Source of the DNA: Antedon mediterranea
Taxonomy: Eukaryota; Echinodermata; Crinoidea; Comatulida; Antedonidae
Assembly: GCF_964355755.1 (NCBI RefSeq)
Contig: NC_092675.1
Location: 21,714,912 to 21,778,911 of the forward strand
Direction of reading: 5' to 3'
DNA length: 64,000 nt
This document shows positions 47,950 to 59,584 of this stretch, one piece after another. The notes under the pieces are model-generated. The model saw only the letters and a program-made list of their open reading frames with translations, was not told where the DNA came from and did not search any database. How positions within the stretch are numbered: position 1 is the first letter of the stretch; every line of letters starts with the position of its first letter. The translations under genes were made by a program, and so were the position numbers.

Positions 47950-50690
47950 ATTTTTTTATTTATTTATTTATTTATTCAGGTTTATACAATAAAAAACATG
48001 CAGCCCGAAGGCTGAAATTGTTGATTTACAAAAATATATATATAAATATATGGAAACAGAAACATTTAAAAAAATACAAAAATTTATACAAAACATTAAA
48101 AAATTTGAAAAAATCAGTTAAAAAAATAAAATTATGTTATGTTAAAAAGATTCCAAAATTTATATACAAATGCATAGGCCAATATATGTAAATATTTATA
48201 ACATAGACATCTTCAGCGTGATCAGGTACTGTTTGAATTAAGGATTCTACTTATGGTAAGGGCAGGCGAAGTCTTAAGACGGTTAGTTCTGCAAACAGGT
48301 ATATTAATTAGGGGTTCATCTACCGTGGTTGATCTAAGCTCTCTATTAATAATGCGGTAGTCGGGCAAAATAGTTCTGTACAATTCGGATTTCAAGAGCC
48401 TTTCTCCAAATTTTTGAATGAACGTCTCTCGTCTGGATGCGAGAGTGGTCATATCAGTAAGCTCAAGAGCTGAATCATACGTAAGGAAAGCGGGACCCAG
48501 AATAATACGTAAAACTCTCTTTTGCACTCTTTCAATGGTCGATATTTGGGCCTTATTGATGCTTCCATGCCACACAGGGCAGGCGTATTCTAAGATTGGG
48601 CGAATATAACAAACATAAACGGATATCATATCATGAACTGGTACATTGGCCCTTCTAAGGATATATAACGTATACAACCTTTTGGATGCTCTTTTTACCA
48701 TGTCACTGACATTATTATCCCATTTCAAGTCATCCTGGATTATAAGTCCAAGGAGCTTCATATACGAAACAACATTAAGTGTTGTACCGCTAAGGTAATA
48801 ATTAGGAGGGGGAATATTTCTTTTCAAAAAATTAACTCTCATGATATGACACTTAGAGGGTTTAGGGACCATGTGATTTGTATCACACCACTCAGTAAGG
48901 TCATCAAGACAAGATTGAAGTTTAGGGGCATTACCATGTTTAACAGTGTCACCAAGAGTGAGATCATCAACATACTTCCACCATCTGCAGCCTTCCATAG
49001 AGATATCATTGACTAATATAAGAAACAAAATTGGCCCAAGCTTTGTACCCTGTGGAATCCCACATGTGATGTTGGCATAAGGGGAAAAGGATGAACTAAG
49101 TTTAGTATTTATTTTACGATCCGTCAGAAAGCTACAGATGGTGGGAATAATAGATGTTCTCACTCCGATGTCGACAAGCTTTCTAACAATGACCGTATGG
49201 TCAATTCGGTCGAAGGCCTTCGTAAAATCAACGGCACAAATATCCACAAAAGAATCACCTTTTTCAATATCACTAATTACAGACTGAATCATGTCCACAA
49301 GATAATGGCTAGTAGATGAGCCTTTACGGCTACCAAATTGTTTAATATCTAAATGTTGATGAATGTCACTAGTCACCCAATCAGTAAGGAATGACTCAAA
49401 CAACTTGGCAAAGATGGGGGTAAGTGAAATTGGCCTGAGGTCTTGAAATGATGTCACATTAGGAACTTTTGGAACAGGAATGGCTGTTGCTAACTTCCAT
49501 AACTCGGGAAATACACCTTCATTAAGACAACAATTAAAAATATGGGCAAGTGGGGTAGCAATTTCAAAGGCGAATTCTTTTATAAGTTTAATTGGCAAGT
49601 CATCAGGGTGACTAGACTTCTTTGACTTTAGTTTATTAATCAATCGTCTGACTTGTCCAGGAAAAATTTTTGGCGGGGGTTCAGGTGAAGGCAAATATGC
49701 AGGAAGAGCATTTACATCAACTGGGGGAAGCTGTCGGCACACAGATGCAAAGTGGTTATTGATATCATTTGCAAGATCTTGATTTGAGTGGCCAGGGAAT
49801 TTTAGCATGGTTCGATTTTTTAGATTGCATAGTTTACGTACACTGTGATGCCATGTTGCCGGATCATTATTTTTAAGGCCTCGCATTGATTTATCATAAA
49901 ACATTTTCTTTGCTGAACGAATGCTTCTCTGGACAGCATTGCGTGTTTCTCTCCATTCAGCTTTAGTACAGTTGTTATACATTCGTTGCCTTGCATCAAG
50001 TAGTCGACGAACGTTTTGAGTCATCCAAGGACGATCAGCTATTCTTTTTCTTATTTGCTTGACAGGGAAATTGTGATTATATGCACCTTTTAAGACATTG
50101 AAAAAACCATTTACTTTCTCATTTATACATAAGTTACGATCGAACATCCAGTTCCAGTTATAGTTGGTTATCCATTGTCCAAACGATCTTACTGACGACT
50201 CTCTGTATGGTCTAACTTGCATACGCATATATTTGGATGGCGGCAACTCATGGCAAGGATGAATGATAATACTACTATGGTCACTACGCCCAAGGGGTGC
50301 ACATTTTTTAGGCTTTGTATATAGTTCTGGATGGGTCATAAAAACCTTGTCAAGTAGCGAAACGTCACGAGTTGGAAAATCAACGATTTGTACCATCCCA
50401 AGTTGTTCTGTTAGACTATCAATGTTCAAATCATTAAAGTCGCCTAGGATTATCATCGGTGAATCTGGGTTAGTTAGACGAATCTCATCAACCGTGTTGA
50501 GTATTATGTTCAATGATGTCATCAGCACCTGGGGCTGAAGGAGGGTAATATACAGCTCCAATAAAGATATTATGGGTTTTATTACTATGGCATGATCGGT
50601 GTATGATAAGATTAACTAGATTCTGATTGTTTTTACTGTTACGTCGAAGGCTGGCCACTGCTGCTGGATCCATTATAATATAATATAATA
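47950..50690 (-). mobile_element. non-LTR retrotransposon, 5'-truncated
   Basis: On the minus strand the element carries part of an endonuclease and a full reverse transcriptase domain. It ends in a 3' region with an AGCCTTCGGGCT hairpin and an AATAAATAAATAAAT tail (47951-47977), a microsatellite-type 3' end as in CR1/L2-like elements. The 5' end is lost near 50675, where a TAATATAATA-rich tract begins. Confidence 0.85.
48222..50673 (-). pseudogene. endonuclease-reverse transcriptase ORF of the LINE
   Basis: The main frame runs from 50561 to 48222 (779 aa). It has the apurinic endonuclease motifs GDFND (about 40-44) and SDHSS (about 93-97), then a reverse transcriptase with motif A FTKAFDRIDH (about 445-454), motif B GIPQGTKLGP (about 500) and motif C YVDD (about 528). 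YVDD replaces the FADD or YADD usual in this group. A C-terminal segment with RRANVPVHD and EYACPVWHG follows. The upstream endonuclease part (FIGAVYYPPSAPGADD) lies in another frame ending at 50488, so a frameshift sits near 50510-50540. With the missing N-terminus this copy cannot make a full protein. Best guess CR1/Jockey group. Confidence 0.88.
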
Positions 50691-50894
50691 ATATAATATT
50701 GTAATATAATACTTTTGTACTACACTTACAAACAAATAAATCCAGCTTAAAATGAAAGTAAAACTATCTTCATATTTGGTGTAAATTAATTGTGCTATGA
50801 AACAAAGTGAAATTATAATAACAAAAGTGCAAAGTGCATACGATAGTGAGTTTGAGCACGGGGGAATAATTTATTCATCATCAATTTTTTTTTT

Positions 50895-51150
50895 TTAGCT
50901 CAAATCGCTTTTCAAAATTTTTGAAATTGGTACTTTTAAATACTTTATTGTCAAAATCTTTAAAAACTTGTTCCTGTAAGAACCCAGTATTTGGTACTGT
51001 TTGGGATAAGACAAGTTCCAAACATAATAACAGCCCATTAATAATAGGACCATCTTAATTATGCCGGCATCACTACAATCAATAGCCTTTCCATCGGCCA
51101 AAATGAACCCACTATTATATTTATCTTCATCATCAAAGCTGACATCACAA
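50895..51150 (-). pseudogene. C-terminal exon of a SAMD3-like gene, probably frameshifted
   Basis: The minus strand reads FDDEDKYNSGFILADG, then VLLLMGCYYVWNLSYPKQYQ. The Y-x-x-x-LSYPK element resembles the C-terminal segment of SAM-domain proteins of the SAMD3 type. After QILG the listed frame becomes unlike the family, whereas the next frame continues plausibly as FLQEQVFKDFDNKVFK. A one-base deletion near 50994 would explain this. It may be a sequencing error or a pseudogene; the acceptor is not certain (AG near 51130-51150). It would be the 3' exon of the minus-strand exons at 56.4-59.4 kb, separated by a retrotransposon. Confidence 0.4.
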
Positions 51151-52255
51151 GGTGAGGTGGCTCAGATCGTTTAGAAGTTGGTTTGAAGTTTTTTGCCTAA
51201 ATAAGGAATGATCACCAACATTTTTAGACCTTTAATTTTAAACAATATATATGGGTAGGACTTGCAGTACAACCAAATTATTTATTTTAGCCAGTCTTTA
51301 TACCTAAAATTAATTGGAACTCCTTTGAATTATTTGTTTATTTGTCTTCGCTTACAATGGACAGACAAACCCACAACAATTCCCTAAAGTTATGCCAGAA
51401 ACAGCCAAATCCCCACTATTCCATCTAGCCAAAGAACACAATAGTGGAAATTGCGTATACAGTATAAATAACAACATTTAGTACCTAGTACCTCCACTAA
51501 ACTTATCACATCTTCGTGCTGTTTTGTGCTTTTTAGGTTGACTGCCTTTTGAAGCTGTAGCAAAACCAAACAAACACTTTTGTCACTGTCATCATTCTAT
51601 CAAGAAATTTAACATAATTAGTACAAAATTAAATATAGACTACATACAGTTTGCCATCTTATATAGTTGTTACACAAGAAAATGCACGACAATTCAATTC
51701 AGGTATCCAGAGGCTTCTTGGGTGGATGCTAGGTTGAAATTAGGCTGGGTGCAAGCACTTGAAATAAGCTCTAAGAAATTACATCTCTGCTATATAGGTA
51801 AAATACATTCTGATCATTTAAACTAAATTATTAGAAACCAATCCCATTAAATTAGGTATAGTTCTAGATGTGTATGCTTACATCTTCCGGCTCTGTATTC
51901 ATCAGAATGTTAATCATCTTTTGCATATTTTCTTAAAGTTTCTCACAGTTAGGTTCAGCCCTGAGCAAGAAGAACTCTTTCATTATCTATAAAAATAAGA
52001 AAAAAAAAGTTAATTTATTACAATGAATATTTTTATTCCCTGTATTATATTAATTAATATCCTTCAAATAGGTTATGCTAAAAAACTTTGACATTCTGTG
52101 TGTGTGTGTGTGTTTTTTTTTTAAACAATGTGATGTGCCCAGGTATAACCATACCAATGTCATCATGACCATTATAAAGGCACATGATAATTTTTTTGTC
52201 AAATAAAATTTGACAGTCTTGACCTAGCATTTCAAGTTAAGGTAACGTAGTTATA
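51151..52255. other. no gene recognised
   Basis: AT-rich, with a (TG)n tract at 52098-52113. Possibly intron of the SAM-domain gene. Confidence 0.4.
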
Positions 52256-53629
52256 CGATCATATCATATCATATCATTTATTTCGCCAATATACAGAACA
52301 GTACAAAAAAAAACAATACAAAAGTAAGTCAATGAGGCCGGATAACCTAAAAGTTATAAATAAAAATAACCGTCGAGAGGCTCTCCACATCGAAATACTT
52401 ACATAAAATGAATAATACATGGATTCTATTAAAATTGAGATAAAACTATAAAATTCAGCAATGGGTTTTTATAAAAAATTGTTAATTTAAAAAGATAGAA
52501 TTAAGAAATATCTTTAAAATATACATATGTTCAGATTAAAACAGATTATTAAAATATTTCTTAAGGCTATGCTTAAAACAGTTTATATTAATTAAAAGTT
52601 GGTCGCAGAGATCCGCAGGAAGATCTGTAAAATGTCTAACAAAAAAAATAAAGACAGAGTTAGGAAATAAATCAGTCCGGGCTATAAAATTATTGCGCAA
52701 CTTAAGGTTATTAACATGTCTGCAATTAATAGATAAATATTTAAAAACGTTAACATCATATAATTTGTACATACATTTGGTAACAAAATTAATACATAAA
52801 TACCTAATACGATTGTTAATGGACATCAGATTAAGGCGTTTCAAACGTTCAGGGTAAGGGAGACTGGCTGATCTTGGGAAGCATGTACGGGTGACCCTCC
52901 TTTGGACAGCTTCAAGAGCAGCGATGTCTTTTTTAAGAAAGGGGATCCAGGCAGGTAAACCGTAATCAATATATGGTCTAACTAACGATATATATAGTCG
53001 CAATATAATAGCTTTATCACGACATTTGACAATGCGTCTCACAAAACCAAACATGCGATTAGATTTGGATTTAACATTATTGGACATGATTAGCCCAAGT
53101 GAGTTTGCGATTCAGGTGAATTCCAAGATATTTAATGGAATTCGTAACGGGCAATCTATCATCTCCAATAAAATAATCACATGCTTGTTCAAGGCGACTG
53201 TTAGATCTAGTTATGTGCATCACAAAACATTTATCAGTATTTAGTAGCATTTTGTTCGTCACACACCAGTTGTTAATACTAATAGCATGAAGATCCAACT
53301 GCAAGATCATTTCATCATTATCATTATGGTTATCTTTATCTTTGTTTTTGTTTCTGATGGCTCTGTATATGAGAGTATCATCAGCATATTGTTGTATCTG
53401 TGATTCAATGCAGGAGGGGAGATCGGATACAAAGAGATTGAAGAGGATTGGCCCAATCACTGATCCCTGAGGAACCCCGGATTTTACCAATATATTCTCG
53501 GAAGTGGAGCCCCTAAATGTAACTCTTTGAGATCTACAGGATAGGTAGGATTTAAACCAGTGGTGGCGCCAGCGGGGGGGCTACGGGGGCTCTAGCCCCC
53601 TCGTCGGGGAGCCTAGCCCCCCCGTCGGG

Positions 53630-54563
53630 GAACACGGGTACTTTTTGTCGGGGAATATAACATACAGTAAAAAACGTTCGCGTTCACTTCATATAGCTTC
53701 AGCGCCTAGAAAACCACGACGTTCCATTGACCGTGAGAGTACGTCAGAGGGCTATTATGCACTTTTATGCATTCATTATTGCCAGAGATCTAACTACTAA
53801 ACAATAGCTGTACGCACTTGTTTGGCGGTATCCCTTTGTACGAATCGTTCACCGTTGGGTCGAGACGCGTGATATCATGTTCCATCCAGGGACCAAAATG
53901 TGTAATGTAGTTATTTTCCAGGCGAAGTTTACCGACGGTTACCGAAGGGAACACGGGTACTTTTTGTCGGGGAATATAATATACAGTAAAAAACGTTCGC
54001 GTTCACTTGGTAGCTTCAGCGCCTAGAAAACCGCGACGTCTCATTGACCGTGAGAGTACGTCAGAGTGCTATTATGCAATTTATATGCATTCATTATTGC
54101 CAGCGATCTAACTTACTACTAAACATTAGCTAGGTACGCACTTGTCTGGCGGTATCCCTTTGTACGAATCGTTCAACGTTGGGTCGAGACGCGTGATATC
54201 AAGTTCCATCCAGGGACCAAAATGTGTAATGTAGTTATTTTCCAGGCGAAGTTTACCGACGGTTCGAGTACTTTTTGTCGGGGAATATAATTCGTTCGCG
54301 TTCACTTCGTAGCTTCAGCGCCTAGAAAACCTCGACGTTTCATTGACCGTGAGAGTACGTCAGAGTGATATTATGCACTTTATATGCATTCATTATTGCC
54401 AGCGATCTAACTTACTACTAAACAATAGCTATAGGTACGCACTTGTCTGGCGGTATCCCTTTGTACAAATCGTTCAACGTTGGGTCGTGATATCATGTTC
54501 CATCCAGGGACCAAAATGTGTACTGTAGTTATTTTCCAGGCGAAGTTTACCGACGGTTACGTC
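53630..54563. repeat. three tandem 300-320-bp units inside the hAT element
   Basis: Each unit has TACTTTTTGTCGGGGAATAT, GTTCGCGTTCACTT, TAGCTTCAGCGCCTAGAAAA, TGACCGTGAGAGTACGTCAG and ends with GCGAAGTTTACCGACGGTT. Starts lie near 53630, 53949 and 54265. Units differ by a few indels. The frames at 54343-54904 are not supported as genes. Confidence 0.9.
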
Positions 54564-55151
54564 GTGTACTGTGTCGACGTACGCTACACTACAGCAAAAA
54601 CGAATTATGTTAATTGTTCGTATGTTCACAAATTTTTTAATTTACAAGTAACCTTCTGTACCGTGGGGCACCTAAAATAAATATTTCATCCATTACTAAA
54701 CAAAAAAACATGCCATTTTCGCTTAGCCAACATCTTATTATAGCTAAGTTATTAAATTTTCAATGTCCTGTAGGCCTATGTCATGAATTTCTCACCACTC
54801 GGAAGTCCAGATGGTACGCAGGCATACACTTGGGAGGAATAAACTTATTTCCCCGACTGAAAAAGGTCTACGCTTGCGTTTTTACTCGGGGTACCCGAGT
54901 CTAGTACTTACTCATTTTCTCCTTCTCTTCCTCCATCTGGACACTATTGAGTAAAAAGTGCGATTTTTAAAGTACTACTCCTCCCTTATTCGTTATAGTA
55001 TTGAGCTGGGATTTGGCATGAACATACTACAGGGACATGTCCTCAAAGCTATAGAGCCGGATTTTTAATTTTTTGTTAATTAATTTGTTTAATTAAGAAG
55101 CCACAATGTGTGACACACACCACAGCGTTATGTAGTTATATGGTTATATGC

Positions 55152-55223
55152 GGATTCTTGGCGTAGTGGTTATCACGTTTGCTTAACACGCAGAAGGTAC
55201 CTGGTTCGAGCCCGGACGAAACC
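55152..55223 (+). tRNA. tRNA-Val(AAC)-like sequence 1
   Basis: GGATTCTTGGCGTAGTGGTT has a good A box; the anticodon loop TTAACAC places AAC (Val) between stems TTTGC and GCAGA; GGTTCGAGCCC is the B box; an 8-T terminator follows. The acceptor stem has two mismatches (GGATTCT with CGAAACC), so it is probably a pseudogene. Confidence 0.6.
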
Positions 55224-55436
55224 TTTTTTTTTTAAATTTATGGTGAAAAGTACTGTATACGCAATATGATAATTATACAGAGTATATCTTATTTTTATTA
55301 TCTTTTAAAATACTTATTTTGTGTAATCGGTAATTATCACTTTTACACATGTTTATTTTGCTTTGTGCTTATTACCATTTATTTGTAATTTAAATGGATT
55401 AAAAAACTTTCTGTAACCCACATTTTTAATGTAAGA

Positions 55437-55507
55437 GGTTTCGTAGTGTAGTGGTTGTCAACTCTGCTTAACACGCAGAAGGTCCCGGTTCGAGCCCTGG
55501 CGAACCC
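55437..55507 (+). tRNA. tRNA-Val(AAC)-like sequence 2
   Basis: GGTTTCGTAGTGTAGTGG closely matches the canonical eukaryotic tRNA-Val start. The anticodon stem CTGC with GCAG encloses TTAACAC (anticodon AAC). The acceptor GGTTTCG pairs with CGAACCC except at one position. The T stem has one mismatch. TTTTCTTT downstream is a weak pol III terminator. Better preserved than the copy 285 bp upstream. Confidence 0.62.
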
Positions 55508-56397
55508 TATTTTCTTTACTTTCTAACTGTATACGTCTGTATACAGCTTCTTTCGCTGTACCCCGAGTATTGCACATTCGTGCTTGTTTAAGCCTCTGGG
55601 CCTGATGTTTCCAAAGTATAAAATGCAATTCTGCAGCTCTAGTTTTAAACATTTTCTTAGCTCAGCCCCAACAATAAAGCTGGTCATATTTCGAAGTACA
55701 AGAAGTGCATTTTCCAGGACCTAACATCTCTATTTTTCAAACATTTCTTAGCTCAGTCACAACCATGATAGGGACTTATATATTTTGTTTCATGTTTTGA
55801 AGTATAATAAGTCCAATTTCCAGGACCTCCAACTCTATTTTTCTAAATTTTCTTTGAACTTTTATTTTTTAAATTGAAAAATATGGATTGAAACAGTCAT
55901 CGCGCATCGTTTTTTTGCACGCAGTATTTTATTTATGCATTATAAAAAATGGAAAAAATGGCTACCCTAAATCTGATTAAAATGACCTCAAATGACGCTA
56001 GAACGCGTTGGTTATCACCCCACCCCCACCGGGGGCCCTTGGCGGCCCCCTGGCCCCCAGCCTTGTGATGCTCGACGCTTCGCTCGCATAGCCCCCTCGT
56101 CGGGGAATGTAGCCCCCGCGTCGGGAAGATCCTGGCGCCACCCCTGATTTAAACCAGTCCAGCATTGAATCACAGATACCAAACTTATGTAATTTACTTA
56201 ACAGAATCTTATGGCTAATTTTATCAAAAGCTTTCCGCCAATCGAGAAAAATCGCATCGATTTGATCACGCACAATACAACACAAACAATTAAAAAATGT
56301 TCAACCTCCTAAAATTAAAATTTGTTTCAGTCACTCACTCATACATTAAGATACTACATAACAAAATATAGCATTATGAAATTACATTAAAACTCAC

Positions 56398-56588
56398 TGG
56401 TTTTAAAGATAGGAATTTTGTGACAATGGTATGTACATCACCATCTTTCAATAGTCTTAGCCAGTCGCTTCTCTTGGCAAATGTTTCTCTCTGCAATCTT
56501 GTCAGTCTTGGTTTGTCCATATTTACTTCACTGTACTGCTGCTTCATTATACCAATTGCTTCCTGATATGTTTCTTCAGTATCATCAC
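56398..56588 (-). CDS. SAM-domain (SAMD3-like) gene, internal exon
   Basis: After a TCTAAG acceptor the exon reads GDDTEETYQEAIGIMKQQ through ETFAKRSDWLRLLKDG to KFLSLKP and ends in a GTGAGT donor. The T-F-A-x-R-R-like pattern preceded by a charged helix resembles the central region of SAMD3-like proteins. It starts with two bases of a codon and ends in phase 0, so it cannot join the exon at 58310 directly; at least one exon is missing between them. Function unknown. Confidence 0.5.
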
Positions 56589-56965
56589 CTTAGATTAGAA
56601 CAAATAATAATATACTGTAGTGTTAATATAGTGGAATTGAAAATTAGAATATAGTTCAATACAACACTTGAGTTAGATTATATAATTAGAAAATTGATTG
56701 GGCATTTGTCTATAGGCCTATACTAGAATTAGAAACACACTACAAAAAAATATTTGGATTAGCGTATCATATGTAGTTCATATTGAGAAAATCACTACTA
56801 CCAGGCTACTATCAATTAAGTTGTGCCTACTCTACTTGCTTTGATAACTAGCCCAGCCCACTACTAGTAGGCTACTCTACAGGGCTTAAATTAAAGATAG
56901 ATTAGTAGCCTACTAAGGCTAGTAGTTGTAGTAGGCCTAGCTAGCCTCTTGGCAATAAATAAAAC

Positions 56966-57208
56966 CTTTTCTATCTCAAAATGGTCAATAAGGTGGGACA
57001 ATTGCAAGTTCTCTAACACATTAATCATGTCAATAAAATGATTCGTCATATTGAAATAGCCTTTAAATTCATTTAATTCAACCAATTCCAACAAAACTAT
57101 TCCAGATATTAGTGAACCAAACACTCTGCAGCAGGCAGCAGGCTGTATGTTTTGTAAACTTTTCATAGACTCATTTCCAGCCGTTGATTTTCTTTTGTTT
57201 GACTCCAT
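56966..57208 (-). CDS. SAM-domain N-terminal exon, copy B
   Basis: The ATG at 57208 opens 81 codons that end phase 0 at AAG before GTTTTA, a poor donor. MINVLENLQLSHLIDHFEIEK is the first half of a SAM domain and would join in phase with the second half at 59268-59373 (ITSDEVGALMDAQ), but that exon lies on the wrong side for a simple minus-strand transcript. The upstream flank and first codons match 61560-61680. A duplicated first exon. Confidence 0.45.
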
Positions 57209-57877
57209 GTCAAAGGTTAGAATTTAATTGCGCCGTATAAAAAAAGGCCGATTTAAAACGAGCCGAATACAAAATAAAATACATGACTTGGGTACATGTT
57301 CAGTCAGATTTCAGCCTGCCACACTCGTGTCAACGTATGAGACGCTGATATAATTGCCAGCTAGATTTTATTTTATGATTAAGTCCCTTCTTCCTTCCTA
57401 GGCCAAATCAATATTGGTATAAGTGTTTTATAATGATTGAACTGATTTATAGATTGATTAACCATAAATCAGTAATGAATTAAATTGTTTTTAACATCAT
57501 GAAAATGAGGATGTTAAAACAAAAGAACAAAGTGAATTATTGTACACAAAAAGCCTAACAATAGTACTCATTATTAATAATGATAATTAAAAAACAGGCT
57601 TAATTTATGATATTAAAATCACAAATGAAACCCTGTAGTTTTCAATATAATACCTTTTTTGAATGATATATATATTATGACTAATTTTGTAATACCGGAC
57701 CATATTTGCCGGTCAAAAACAGTTCTACTGCCCAGACCGATTTTTTAAAGGTCTGGCCGGACAGGTTTTGAAAGCCAAAACTGACCATATTTAACTATAA
57801 TTAAAGTATAACACTATGATGAAAAAAATCATAGAGAATGTATTGAATAAATATTTATTATTTCTTATTTAATATAG

Positions 57878-58135
57878 ATCACTACTGATGTAGTAGAACT
57901 TCTGAGTGTCACAGATTTTCAGCTTGTTGGTGTGTATGATGTGGCTACAGTAACAGCAATAAAAGATAAATGTACAAATTCAAGTTTGTTAAATAAAGGG
58001 AAAGCTAATACATATGTCATCAAAAAAGAAATATTGGAAAGCCTTATTTGTGAAGGCTTCAAGTGTTCTGAAATTGCTGCTATACTGTGTGTTATTGTTC
58101 GTACAGTATTCAGACGACTACAGATGTATTTTTGA
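57878..58135 (+). pseudogene. helix-turn-helix fragment of an integrase-type transposon protein
   Basis: After an AATATAG acceptor-like site the plus strand is open for 85 codons to TGA. The end, ESLICEGFKCSEIAAILCV then VRTVFRRLQMYF, has the spacing of a helix-turn-helix (x-G-F-x-x-x-E-I-A-x-x-L-x-V-S-x-R-T-V-x-R-R) as found before the integrase core in many animal transposon-derived proteins. The catalytic core is absent and the frame ends straight after the recognition helix, so I call it a fragment. Confidence 0.5.
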
Positions 58136-58309
58136 ACCAATCCTGAGTTTTCTTCAATGTTCTAAAAACAATACAAATTTAAAATGAATAAAAATAATTT
58201 ATCACAATCTGTAAATGTAGCAATTGAAGCTAAAACAATAAAACAATTGAATGATATACTATCCATAATATCTCAGTATGAATAAAAACTATTAAGCTAT
58301 TTTACTTAC

Positions 58310-58706
58310 AGACTCTGCTTCCATACTTAAGGCATTTTGAATTGGCCGTAAGTAAATTCGGCCTTGCCCTAACTTATCTCTGATGTTTAAAGGGGTATAA
58401 CTTCCCTTCAGAGGTAAAAGTTTTCTCTCATTCCCAAAGCAGAGCATGATTTCAAATCCCCCTGCATTTTTCAGCTTGGGGAAGCTGGCGAATAAAACTG
58501 TTTCGAATTCTTCCGGGGTTACATTTATATCAGGCACGGTAACATTTTTTTCCCCAAGTCCGGCCTCTGCCAGCATCTGCTTTCTACATGCTTTAGGTGT
58601 TGCATCTGTATCTGGCTCAGCCAGGCAAACCACCTTCCTTGTCCATGATGATATTTTTTGGTGTTTTTTTTTTGTTTTTTTTTTGCATATGGCTTAGTTT
58701 TGCCTA
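58310..58706 (-). CDS. SAM-domain (SAMD3-like) gene, exon with GLGEK motif
   Basis: KVVCLAEPD, AEAGLGEKNVTVPDINVT, FPKLKNAGGFEIMLC and GRIYLRPIQ are conserved blocks of a large family of uncharacterised aquatic-animal proteins. The exon ends phase 0 at a GTAAGTAA donor. Its 5' part (acceptor TTTTGCCAG, GKTKPYAKKKQKKN) joins in phase to the SAM exon at 59268, but between two runs of about ten A (58655-58680) the frame must shift to reach WTRKVVCLAEPD. Either the homopolymers are misread or the gene is broken. Confidence 0.55.
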
Positions 58707-59016
58707 CTGGCAAAAATCTGGATAAAATGGATCCTATTAAAAAACAGAAATAGATAAATAGATAACAGTATTTGAAGCCAATAATACAAAATTGATCGTA
58801 CACACACACAAAATTCATACTGTAAATTGCTAAAATAATTAATACAAAGAAAACACATGAAAACAAAGGTCATGAAGGATAACATGTGTCAATGGTCATC
58901 AAAATAGGTTTTAAAATGAACAAGATCAAAAGGATATGTTCACAAGTAAATAAGGCAGAATACATCAATAGAAGTTTGATAAAGAATAATCGGTTATGAC
59001 ATAACTCCATCGTAAG

Positions 59017-59089
59017 CCAATTGGATGGCTGAACGGTTGATTATGCTCCTTTAGTGTTCATGGTCCCAGGTTCGAAACCCAACGATGCC
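59017..59089 (+). repeat. tRNA-Leu/Ser-like SINE head
   Basis: GGATGGCTGAACGGTTGA is A-box-like (type II tRNA style) and CAGGTTCGAAACCC is B-box-like, followed by a T run. The stems do not close well. Likely tRNA-derived repeat or pseudogene. Confidence 0.4.
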
Positions 59090-59267
59090 TAAATTTTGTC
59101 TTTTTTTTTATAACGCTCCATCTTCTTTCTTGACCATTCACCATTTGGAGGGAGGGACGGTTTTAGGGGATTCCATTTACGACTTATTGTGTGGATAGCC
59201 ATGGTGTCAAGAAAAAGGGGTAAAAAAGGGGTTAAGTACATAGAGATTGCAATTATAGGACTTATAC

Positions 59268-59373
59268 CTGTCTGTCTACAGTTGGCTCGTAGACGCTGAC
59301 GGTTTCCGAGAGTTGCAACCCCCAGACTTGTTAGCTGTGCGTCCATCAAAGCACCAACTTCATCACTTGTAAT
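59268..59373 (-). CDS. SAM domain, second-half exon
   Basis: After a strong TTATCATTTCAG acceptor the exon reads ITSDEVGALMDAQLTSLGV then ATLGNRQRLRANCRQT and ends at a GTATAAGT donor with one base of a codon left over. The L-x-x-L-G-V-x-T-L-G-x-R-x-R-L pattern is the C-terminal half of a SAM domain. It joins in phase with the exon at 58310-58706. Confidence 0.65.
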
Positions 59374-59584
59374 CTGAAATGATAATAAGAGTCTGAAATT
59401 GTACACACTATAACAACCTTGCATGCAAAAATACAGGGCTTGGCTTTGAATTGGCCTATTTTGTTAATTATGGTTGTTCTTATTATTAAGAATTATTTTT
59501 TTTCAGGGTGAACAATACATTAAAAAGTGTTTTTTTTATAAATAAAATAAATAAGCCAAATCAATATACAGTAATTAATAATTA

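Larger units (their letters stand above)
53558..56146. mobile_element. hAT-type element carrying tRNA-Val-like genes
   Basis: The termini are CAGTGGTGGCGCCAG (left) and CAGGGGTGGCGCCAG (right, minus strand). An 8-bp target duplication ATTTAAAC is present at 53550-53557 and 56147-56154, as hAT transposases make. Removing the element and one duplication restores the retrotransposon reading frame. The 2589-bp body has no transposase. It holds GTCGGGGA-rich subterminal repeats, a triple 310-bp tandem repeat, and two tRNA-like sequences. Confidence 0.9.
52256..56285 (-). mobile_element. second non-LTR retrotransposon, split by a hAT insertion
   Basis: RT fragments on the minus strand are IDAIFLDWRKAFDKISHK (56253-56200 region, motif A), then after a 2.6-kb insertion VKSGVPQGSVIGPILFNLF (motif B, near 53490), QQYADDTLIY (motif C, near 53375), and the C-terminal part to 52536. 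A frame change lies near 53080. The 3' end is a (ATGAT)n-like tail at about 52256-52280. The element is 5'-truncated just upstream of motif A (about 56285). Jockey/CR1-like by motif B and YADD. Inactive. Confidence 0.85.

Noticed and set aside
54343-54904. Three plus-strand frames of about 60 codons
   Set aside because: They fall in the repeated units of a non-autonomous hAT element and share no similarity with a transposase.
58446-58697. 83-codon plus-strand frame
   Set aside because: Antisense shadow of the GLGEK exon.
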